Assembly (NCBI GenBank): GCA_013374505.1
Contig: QENJ01000241.1
Coordinates: forward strand, 1-8,742
Direction of reading: 5' to 3'
From: Candidatus Methanophagaceae archaeon
GTDB taxonomy: Archaea > Halobacteriota > Syntropharchaeia > Alkanophagales > Methanospirareceae
DNA: 8,742 bases
The notes beneath the pieces were generated by a model. The model had not been told where the DNA came from. It searched no databases and saw only the letters and a list, made by a program, of their open reading frames with translations. Both the position numbers and the translations under genes were made by a program. Shown here in pieces: positions 1 through 5,062 of this stretch (its first letter is position 1; the number at the start of each line of letters is the position of its first letter).

Positions 1-2
1 TC

Positions 3-269
3 CACTACCGAATATACGGAAAACTAATCGAAAAAGAGATTCTAAATTACTATTCGGTCCCAGACGTTATCGAATATCTCAAAAGAGTACACTTATTGAA
101 GGTCGGTGGGAAAACACAATTCGCTGAAATATCCAAAAAATCAAGAAAACTTATAGAAAAATTGGGATATGTACTACCTGAAGAACCTATTACGAAAAAG
201 GTTACAGTTACGGATAGAATAGAGGATTTCGTTAACAAGAGTAACGGTATTAGGTGGGGATTTCAATAA
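3..269 (+). CDS. C-terminal fragment of a probable transposase (cut by window start)
   Basis: An open frame enters from the left edge and gives 88 residues before a TAA at 267-269. The fragment is basic. It has a segment YSVPDVIEYLKRVHLLKVGG followed by a Lys-rich helix and then KLGYVLPEEP. That layout (helix, 'L..LKR...', short strand pair, 'I..KLGY') is what I recall at the extreme C-terminus of IS4/IS1634-type DDE transposases in Methanosarcina-like archaea. The catalytic DDE residues would lie upstream, outside the window, so the family call rests on recalled similarity only. No terminal inverted repeat could be recognised between its stop and 587, so I cannot say whether the element is intact. 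The final 20 or so residues (after EEPITKK) look like an extra tail. It could instead be an unrelated DNA-binding protein. Confidence 0.45.
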   Translation, partial: HYRIYGKLIEKEILNYYSVPDVIEYLKRVHLLKVGGKTQFAEISKKSRKLIEKLGYVLPEEPITKKVTVTDRIEDFVNKSNGIRWGFQ

Positions 270-587
270 TCTTTTTGATATGTATGTGGCTTTGAAATTT
301 AGCATTACGGAATGGAACAAGTGAGAAGGACTATTTCACAGTTTTCGCTTTTTTTCCAAAATCCTCTTTCGACGATACGCTCAAAATCATTTCGTCACAG
401 TCTTTAAAGTAGAGCGGCGGGAATATAAGATATATAGGTCCAAGAACTACGGGATCATAGAATAGAAGCAGTAAAACGACAGAAATACGAACTCAAGTTC
501 GGATATACTGACGTTATGTAAGATACATTTTTCGGATTCCGATTTTTTGTTGATGGGCTTTATCAAAGGAGAACTCAATCTTCTAAT
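270..587. other. Intergenic spacer between transposase fragment and PurD-like gene
   Basis: No intact gene is seen. The stretch contains the minus-strand remnant at 331-492 and an A/T-rich TATA-like string (ATATAAGATATATAGG, 423-438). It also has an AAAGGAGA ribosome-binding-like sequence at 565-572, 15 nt before the GTG start of the next gene. The TATA-like string is about 150 nt from that start, which is long for an archaeal leader, so I do not assign it as the promoter. Confidence 0.4.
331..492 (-). pseudogene. Possible remnant of a minus-strand coding sequence (C-terminus only)
   Basis: Between a TGA at 493-495 and a TAG at 331-333 there is a 53-codon minus-strand frame with no ATG, GTG or TTG near its 5' end. 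It reads like real protein: a hydrophobic stretch (SVVLLLFYDPVVLGPIYLIF) and then a charged tail (KDCDEMILSVSSKED...KAKTVK). The absence of a start, and the PurD-like gene running the other way just upstream, suggest the 3' end of an older gene cut by rearrangement. I do not recognise a family. The hydrophobic part might be a membrane segment. It could also be a chance frame in an AT-rich spacer, so confidence is low. Confidence 0.2.
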
Positions 588-1808
588 GTGAAACCACGAA
601 TTATGCTTTCCGGCAATGGTGCATTTGCACATTCCACCATGCAAATCCTTCGTGATAACGGGGCAGAAGTAAGCTGTTATCTTACCCGCGCGAATGGTAA
701 TTTTGGCGCATCTTCGGTTGGAAAAACTTGGATGCAACGAGATCATCCTTCTCCTATTCCCATTATTCGAAGATGGAAACCAGATGTAATAATTCCCATG
801 TCTATTGATTGGCATAATGAACCGTGGGCGACAGAGCTAAAAACACCTATTTTTTCACCCGTTGGAGAAGCAATAAAAATTGAACGTAATCGTGATTTCG
901 CCCGTGCGTTATGCGAAGAATTTAACATTGCTTATCCTCAGACATATTTAGCAAAAAATAAATCGGCGGCTTTAGAGATTCTTAAAAATGATCCGCGACC
1001 ATATGTAATCAAAAATCCCATTTGTTCTCCTAAAAGTCCGATTCAGGCCATTGTTTGTAGATCAGTGGAAGATACTTATGAGTGGTTGAATAGAGTTGAT
1101 TTTTCGGAAGGCGTATTTTTACAGGAATATCTTGGTGCAGAAGAGATTGCCCATTTTGCTTTTGTTAGCAATGGAAATATTCAAAGCATTATGACGCACT
1201 GGGAATATAAACGCGCATTTACAGGAGATATGGGGCCTATTGCTGGTGCACCACTGGGCAGTCTGGTGGAACAAGATCTAAATGATAAATATGGCTTGCT
1301 GCGCGAATTCATATTGCCGCTTCAGCCGTGGCTGGAAAAAACCAATTTTTGCGGAATACTATCTGTAAGCGCGGTTAAAAAAAACAAAAGATGGTATGTA
1401 ATTGAATACAATGTGCGAATCGGTGTAACGATCAATGCATTTATTTTACAAATGCTTAAAAATCCGGCCGAGGTTATCATTGCTATTGCAAGTGGCAGAA
1501 AGATTACGCCGTCTTGGGATTACCCCCAAAAATGGGGTTGTTCACTTACACTTGCAGGTTACGGGTATCCGTATCCATTGTCAGTAAAACCACCCAAATT
1601 ACCTGTTTCACTTACTGCCACTTTGGATTGTGATTTGTGGTGGAATGAGGTAGATAAAACAGACAATGGATTATATACCTGCGGTCATCGAATTGCGGAA
1701 GTGGCATTTCTTGCTAAAAATAAGCAAGAAGCTGTAAGTATAGTATATAAAAACATTGAAAAAGTTCAATGCCTGGGGAGTTATTATCGCTTAGATATTG
1801 GAGGATAA
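588..1808 (+). CDS. Divergent PurD-like (GARS-family) ATP-grasp protein
   Basis: This 406-residue protein has the size and region order of phosphoribosylamine-glycine ligase (PurD, about 430 aa). Residues 1-100 form a Rossmann-like N-domain starting KPRIMLSGNG, with RANGNFG in place of PurD's apGNpG. Residues 100-300 are the ATP-grasp core: an adenine-side Lys (YVIK, K142), FLQEYLGAEE (177-186), HWEYKRAFTGDMGP (204-217, equal to PurD's dhKr..dgd.Gp) and a metal-binding EYN (E273, N275). The C-domain ends in CLGSYYRLDIGG (395-406), equal to PurD's g..yRkDIG. Several PurD signatures are lost. The G-rich loop after K142 has become NPICSPKSP, the GGREHA-like loop is GNGAFAHS, and RFGDPE is RIGVTI. 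It is therefore a PurD paralogue probably ligating another substrate, or catalytically altered. The GTG start is chosen because an in-frame TAA lies at 519-521 and the first beta strand begins right after it; AAAGGAGA sits 15 nt upstream. It stands alone between mobile-element remnants. Fold is confident, reaction is not. Confidence 0.8.
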   Translation: MKPRIMLSGNGAFAHSTMQILRDNGAEVSCYLTRANGNFGASSVGKTWMQRDHPSPIPIIRRWKPDVIIPMSIDWHNEPWATELKTPIFSPVGEAIKIERNRDFARALCEEFNIAYPQTYLAKNKSAALEILKNDPRPYVIKNPICSPKSPIQAIVCRSVEDTYEWLNRVDFSEGVFLQEYLGAEEIAHFAFVSNGNIQSIMTHWEYKRAFTGDMGPIAGAPLGSLVEQDLNDKYGLLREFILPLQPWLEKTNFCGILSVSAVKKNKRWYVIEYNVRIGVTINAFILQMLKNPAEVIIAIASGRKITPSWDYPQKWGCSLTLAGYGYPYPLSVKPPKLPVSLTATLDCDLWWNEVDKTDNGLYTCGHRIAEVAFLAKNKQEAVSIVYKNIEKVQCLGSYYRLDIGG

Positions 1809-1814
1809 TAGCCG

Positions 1815-2059
1815 TTATATGAAATTATCGCCTCTAAAGCCAATAAGCACGCTTACTTCCTTTTGAAACGAAATTGATATGTATTCGTATATATTATCTT
1901 TGGTGGCACCTTCTTTCAATCGCTTCATATCTTCCATTGCATGTGTTAACCTCGCACCGGAATAAACTTAAAGCTTAAACAGTGGTCTAACTTCTTCATC
2001 AATGCTTTGATATGCTTCTTCTAATTCGTTATCGCTGATAGATTATATCTATGTGCCAT
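1815..2059 (-). pseudogene. Decayed gene, possibly an archaeal (SSV-type) tyrosine integrase remnant
   Basis: Reading the minus strand from an ATG at 2057-2059 gives MAHRYNLS. After a one-base shift the next frame continues SDNELEEAYQSIDEEV and RPLFKL. An in-frame TAA at 1968-1970 interrupts it, and the same frame resumes VYSGARLTHAMEDMKRLKEG and runs to a TAA at 1815-1817. The total would be about 80 residues with one frameshift and one nonsense codon. The order 'D.EL.EAY..I..E..PLFKL.VYSGARLTHA' matches what I recall around the first catalytic Arg of archaeal SSV-type tyrosine recombinases. The remaining catalytic residues (K/H..R..Y) are not visible, so only this part survives. The segment after DMKRL does not clearly follow the family. 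It is probably a dead relic. The integrase assignment is a recollection-based inference. Confidence 0.4.
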
Positions 2060-2075
2060 GATTTACCGAAAAGAA

Positions 2076-2621
2076 TCAATCCACTTTTAGCATCCTTGCC
2101 GGATTACCCACAACTACATCACCTGGCTTCACGTCTTTTGTCACGACCGCACCGGCACCGACAACCGCATTCTCGCCAATCACAACACCCGGTAGAATAG
2201 TGGAATTTGCGCCTATTCTCGCACCTTTCTTTATTACCGGTGCCACCAATTCCGCACCATATCGCATGTACTTGTCGTTTAGCGTGGCAGAACACGGCCC
2301 AAAAAATGCGCCTGACTCGACTATTGTGCCTTTGGTCACATAAACATTTGTTTGGATGCTTACATCGTTTCCAATCCTGCAGTCGCCATCAATAACAGAA
2401 TTTGTCCCGACCAGCACGTCATCGCCGATTACCGTATTCTCTCGCACCAGCACGTTATGCCCGGTTCTGAAGTTCTTGCCTATCTCCACACCTGAATATA
2501 TCGCAGTTCCACTCCGTATCAGTGCATATTCACCTATCTCCACCTCGTCACCTTCTCCCACGCCCAATAGCACGCTATCATGGATATTACCGCCTATTCC
2601 TATCTTAACTTTACCCTTCAT
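2076..2621 (-). CDS. Left-handed beta-helix (hexapeptide-repeat) sugar N-acetyltransferase
   Basis: This is probably an acetyl-CoA-dependent N-acetyltransferase acting on a nucleotide-linked amino sugar (WbpD/QdtC/FdtC-like group). The 181-residue chain is almost all [LIV]-G-x4 hexapeptide repeats (about residues 24-112 and 126-158) that build a triangular prism of a trimeric enzyme. TGHN (53-56) holds a candidate catalytic His. A loop at about 112-124 (TLNDKYMRYG) leaves the helix, as in WbpD-type enzymes. PGDVVVGNPARML near the C-terminus is the family's usual closing motif. I start it at the ATG 2619-2621 because GGTGGTGA (2628-2635) sits 6 nt upstream of it. The ATG at 2625-2627 directly abuts that Shine-Dalgarno with no spacer and would add only Met-Gly. 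Either way the gene overlaps the 3' end of the aminotransferase by 11-17 nt, so the two are translationally coupled. The exact sugar cannot be read from the sequence. Confidence 0.85.
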   Translation of the reverse strand: MKGKVKIGIGGNIHDSVLLGVGEGDEVEIGEYALIRSGTAIYSGVEIGKNFRTGHNVLVRENTVIGDDVLVGTNSVIDGDCRIGNDVSIQTNVYVTKGTIVESGAFFGPCSATLNDKYMRYGAELVAPVIKKGARIGANSTILPGVVIGENAVVGAGAVVTKDVKPGDVVVGNPARMLKVD

Positions 2622-3669
2622 ACCCATTCACCACCTTCACTACCTTCTCTACGTCCATTCTTTTTAATGACGGATTGACCGGAATTGATATAACATCCTT
2701 ACTCGCAAGCTCAGCAACTTCAAATAACTCGTTTGAATCGAACAACGGCTGGCTCGGCAGAGGAACGGGATAATAGATGCCATAACCCACACCATTCCGT
2801 TCCAGATGCGCCTGGAACTTATCGCGGTCCTTTACTCGTATTGTATACTGATGGAAGACATGTTTGACATTAGGCGAAACGAACGGCTTCTTCACTTTTA
2901 ATTGCTCACCATAGTATCTTGCATTGCTCATCCTTCTTAGACTCAGCGTATCTATCTTCTTTAACTGAACTAACCCAATAGCAGCCGCTATATTCGTCAT
3001 CCGGTAGTTATAACCCAGACAGTCATGAAAATACCTTCTACTCTGGCCATGGTTCCTTATCAACCTTGCACGCTCTGCTATTTCCTCGTTATTTGTCGTG
3101 ATCATTCCGCCTTCGCCTGTAATGATATTCTTCGTGGAATAGAAGCTAAAAACGCCTATGTCGCCGATGGCTCCTACTTTTTTTGCTTTATATTCCGCCC
3201 CATGTGCCTGTGCCGCATCCTCAATCACCGCCAGGTTATTTGCCTTCGCTATATCCATAATCTCACGCATCTCGCAAGGCTGACCATACAGGTGAACAGG
3301 AATAATCGCCTTTGTTCGGTCTGATATTTTAGCTTCTATCAGGGCCGGGTCAATGTTGTATGTCTTCGGGTCAATATCCACGAATACCGGCGTTGCGTTC
3401 TGCATGAGTACGCAGGATGCGGTTGCGAAGAATGAGAACGCAGTTGTAATCACTTCATCGCCTTCTTTTATGCCCTGTGCTGCGAGGGCGGTATGAAGTG
3501 CCGAGGTGCCCGAATTCGTGGCTATTGCGTAGTCCGTGCCTATATACACGGCAAACTTGTCCTCAAACTCTTCCACTACTTCGCCCTGCGCAAGCATCCC
3601 CGATTCTAAGACCCTTGTTACTGCTGCTATCTCCTCTTTGCCTATTTCCGGTTTCGAGATCGGTATCAT
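2611..3669 (-). CDS. DegT/DnrJ/EryC1/StrS-family PLP sugar aminotransferase
   Basis: This cytoplasmic PLP enzyme would transfer an amino group, usually from glutamate, to a keto-sugar nucleotide. The product would be acetylated by the overlapping downstream gene. The 352-residue length is at the short end of the family. Visible landmarks are the N-terminal IPISKPEIG, the phosphate/PLP pocket TNSGTSALH (51-59), HLYGQP (127-132), EDAAQAHGAEY (150-160, with the ring-stacking Asp151) and the Schiff-base lysine K180 in SFYSTKNIITGEGG. The start ATG at 3667-3669 has GAGGTAA (3676-3682) 6 nt upstream, a good archaeal ribosome-binding site. The pairing with a beta-helix acetyltransferase resembles WbpE/WbpD (UDP-GlcNAc3NAcA route) and FdtB/FdtC-like cassettes. 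The dehydrogenase or isomerase that would supply the keto-sugar is not in this window. Family call is firm; substrate is open. Confidence 0.92.
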   Translation of the reverse strand: MIPISKPEIGKEEIAAVTRVLESGMLAQGEVVEEFEDKFAVYIGTDYAIATNSGTSALHTALAAQGIKEGDEVITTAFSFFATASCVLMQNATPVFVDIDPKTYNIDPALIEAKISDRTKAIIPVHLYGQPCEMREIMDIAKANNLAVIEDAAQAHGAEYKAKKVGAIGDIGVFSFYSTKNIITGEGGMITTNNEEIAERARLIRNHGQSRRYFHDCLGYNYRMTNIAAAIGLVQLKKIDTLSLRRMSNARYYGEQLKVKKPFVSPNVKHVFHQYTIRVKDRDKFQAHLERNGVGYGIYYPVPLPSQPLFDSNELFEVAELASKDVISIPVNPSLKRMDVEKVVKVVNGYEG

Positions 3670-3675
3670 TTTGGG

Positions 3676-3682
3676 TTACCTC
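3676..3682 (-). promoter_or_regulatory. Ribosome-binding site of the aminotransferase gene
   Basis: GAGGTAA on the minus strand lies 6 nt before the ATG at 3667-3669. It matches the archaeal anti-Shine-Dalgarno and supports that start codon. Confidence 0.65.
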
Positions 3683-3720
3683 GTAGCATTCAAATGTACC
3701 CTATATGCGTATCCGCAATG

Positions 3721-3739
3721 TGGTATATTCTTTCAAAGC
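3721..3739 (-). promoter_or_regulatory. Candidate BRE/TATA promoter for the amino-sugar operon
   Basis: On the minus strand this reads CTTTGAAAGAATATACC: a purine-rich BRE-like GAAAG followed by an AATATA TATA-like box. Transcription about 25 nt downstream would start near 3700 and leave a leader of roughly 30 nt that includes the GAGGTAA site. A second TATA-like CATATAGG at about 3704-3711 is closer to the gene. Neither has been tested. Confidence 0.3.
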
Positions 3740-3742
3740 TTT

Positions 3743-3758
3743 TTCTTTTTAAAAAGAA
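3743..3758. repeat. Perfect 16-bp palindrome TTCTTTTTAAAAAGAA
   Basis: The sequence is its own reverse complement over 16 bp and sits directly upstream (in minus-strand terms) of the candidate promoter at 3721-3739. It could be an operator for a dimeric regulator. Alternatively it could be a T-tract that ends transcription arriving from either side, or simply low-complexity AT sequence. Confidence 0.35.
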
Positions 3759-4054
3759 CGTACATTCAAAAAAAATCTTACCAAAGAAGCTTTAAGTGCT
3801 ATTACGTCAATCACCATTATTATCTCTCTTTGTTCATCTTTTTGCGCTTCTTCTTTGACCCCTGCTATCTCCTCCACAATATGGTAAATGCAAGAATGTG
3901 GCAGCCAAGAGGGAAAAAAGGCGCAATCACTATTTTCTACACTATACGCACAGGCTCGTATCCACAGATCATTCATAACCAAAAGCATACGACTTTGGAC
4001 GGTTCGGTCATCAATTGCACAGAGTTCAGAGGAGTTAATGGTAACGTTTATCAT
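3749..4054 (-). CDS. Doubtful small ORF, no recognised family
   Basis: A 101-codon minus-strand frame starts MINVTINSSELCAIDD and ends in a charged helix-like stretch (YHIVEEIAGVKEEAQKDEQR) followed by IIMVIDVIALKASLVRFF. The C-terminal half has the residue mix of a real protein; the N-terminal half is less convincing. The only ribosome-binding-like sequence is a weak CAGGT about 8 nt before the ATG. A second, overlapping plus-strand frame (ATG 3881 to TAG 4103-4105, containing MWQPRGKKGAITIF) is open over part of the same stretch, and I cannot decide between them. Both may be remnants. I recognise no domain in either and assign no function. Confidence 0.2.
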   Translation of the reverse strand: MINVTINSSELCAIDDRTVQSRMLLVMNDLWIRACAYSVENSDCAFFPSWLPHSCIYHIVEEIAGVKEEAQKDEQREIIMVIDVIALKASLVRFFLNVRSF

Positions 4055-4110
4055 GACTGGATACCTGCGATCAAGTTGTGGTCGGGCGGATTATTATTTG
4101 TTTAGCAGGT

Positions 4111-4140
4111 CACAAGATCACACGGATTTACACGAGAAAA
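4111..4140. repeat. Three 10-nt CAC-type direct repeat units
   Basis: CACAAGATCA, CACGGATTTA and CACGAGAAAA follow one another with an exact 10-nt period. Related units (CATAGATTAA, CACAGATGAT) occur at 7800-7819, again between genes. The approximate consensus is CACRGATTAA. Confidence 0.5.
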
Positions 4141-4242
4141 CCGTAATAGTGGCAAAGATTTAAGAATACCGATTAATTGTACCTGGACTTCCCGTACCTG
4201 ATGGATGTACTCTTAGAGATATACTATTTTTTTTGCAGCAAT

Positions 4243-4256
4243 AGAAAGGTTTATAG
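4243..4256 (+). promoter_or_regulatory. BRE/TATA promoter of the cytochrome operon
   Basis: AGAAAGG followed by TTTATAG is a textbook archaeal BRE plus TATA box. Transcription would begin at about 4279, giving a leader of about 80 nt before the ATG at 4361. No other promoter is seen between the two cytochrome genes, so it probably drives both. Confidence 0.55.
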
Positions 4257-4360
4257 GAGATAAACACCATTTTATTCGTATAGTAACAGGCCACGATTAT
4301 GTACTCATCTTTAGAAGCGGTAATATTTGTGACAGTCCGGGGGGCGAAAAGATAAGCGGG

Positions 4361-5062
4361 ATGATAAATCTAAAACGGATGTTTTTGATCATTGCCATCT
4401 TGTCTGCTATTGCAGTAGCTATGACACATACAGTAACGTTATTCAGCGGGCAGCATAGCTGGTACAACCTTTCGGGTAGTGGCAGTAATGTGCCCTGTCT
4501 TAAGTGTCACGCCGATATTGGGGATGAGCTAGATTCAGGAGGTGTGCATACGAGTATAGATTGTGAATGCTGTCACAGAACGAGTAAAATGGTAGGATAT
4601 GCAGCGGTTAACGCTAGTCTGGTAGAACCCGGTCAGGGGGCCCATAGCGCGTCCACCGAGGAGTGTATGCTCTGCCATAATGGAAGACGGAGACCTGAGA
4701 CTAACTTCACACATGATTATTTGAATAGTTCTTCTTGCCACCAATGCCATGACTCTGACGATGTTCTTTTAGCGGCAGCTGCAGGAGGATTCGGGCTCAC
4801 GCCTGATTTATGTGATACCGGCACAAAAGCCGCTCATCGTAGTTTTGTACTCGAAGCGATGATTGTAGACGACTCACTTATGGCAGGCGCGAACGAAGCT
4901 TGTATCGCATGTCATACAACAATAAAGGCTAATATAGAGTTCAATGTCTCGACAGAGGCGAAGATTACTGTGAATAACGTTTATACTGAATCGTATTCGT
5001 ATTGGGCAGTGACGGAAATCACGCCAACTAATTACATTCCTTATACGGAGGTGAAGGAATGA
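4361..5062 (+). CDS. Exported pentahaem c-type cytochrome
   Basis: This is a probable extracytoplasmic electron carrier. The 233-residue precursor starts with a short basic N-terminus (MINLKR) and a hydrophobic segment (about 7-22), a signal peptide or N-terminal anchor. It has five CxxCH haem-attachment motifs: CLKCH (46-50), CECCH (68-72), CMLCH (102-106), CHQCH (126-130) and CIACH (181-185). Other His residues (H32, H63, H95, H118, H159) could be distal ligands. There is no C-terminal membrane segment or LPXTG-like anchor. Several NxS/T sequons suit an exported archaeal glycoprotein. It aligns with residues 1-165 of the next gene: the QH near the N-terminus, CxxCH..I..ELD, CE.CHR, CHDSD and NEAC..CHT all match. 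CMLCH is an extra haem inserted here. Its TGA overlaps the ATG of the second cytochrome. ATG 4379 (M7) is an alternative start that would trim the basic N-terminus. No family name or redox partner can be given. Confidence 0.9.
   Translation: MINLKRMFLIIAILSAIAVAMTHTVTLFSGQHSWYNLSGSGSNVPCLKCHADIGDELDSGGVHTSIDCECCHRTSKMVGYAAVNASLVEPGQGAHSASTEECMLCHNGRRRPETNFTHDYLNSSSCHQCHDSDDVLLAAAAGGFGLTPDLCDTGTKAAHRSFVLEAMIVDDSLMAGANEACIACHTTIKANIEFNVSTEAKITVNNVYTESYSYWAVTEITPTNYIPYTEVKE
5047..5054 (+). promoter_or_regulatory. Strong ribosome-binding site GGAGGTGA inside the end of the first cytochrome gene
   Basis: GGAGGTGA lies in the last codons of the upstream gene, 4 nt before the ATG at 5059-5061, which overlaps the upstream TGA as ATGA. 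It fixes the start of the second cytochrome and shows translational coupling. The first cytochrome has no comparable site before its ATG. Confidence 0.85.

Larger units (their letters stand above)
3670..4360. other. Gene-poor region between divergent amino-sugar and cytochrome operons
   Basis: About 690 bp without a confident gene. From left to right it holds the aminotransferase ribosome-binding site and candidate promoter, the 16-bp palindrome, two opposing unconvincing ORFs (3749-4105), three 10-nt CAC-type repeat units (4111-4140), and the BRE/TATA promoter and roughly 80-nt leader of the cytochrome operon. No tRNA-like fold or CRISPR array is seen. Confidence 0.45.

Noticed and set aside
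423..438. TATA-like ATATAAGATATATAGG as promoter of the PurD-like gene
   Set aside because: It would leave a leader of over 100 nt and lies within the minus-strand coding remnant. Without transcript data it is only AT-rich sequence.
588..1808. Assignment as housekeeping purD
   Set aside because: Loss of the glycine-rich ATP loop and changed substrate motifs argue against a standard GAR synthetase, so no gene symbol was given.
2356..2667. Pro/Ser/Thr-rich plus-strand frame opposite the acetyltransferase
   Set aside because: It is the antisense of hexapeptide repeats, which automatically gives periodic Pro/Ser/Thr codons. It has no start context of its own.
4111..4140. Start of a CRISPR array
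   Set aside because: The units are only 10 nt, degenerate and contiguous, without spacers.
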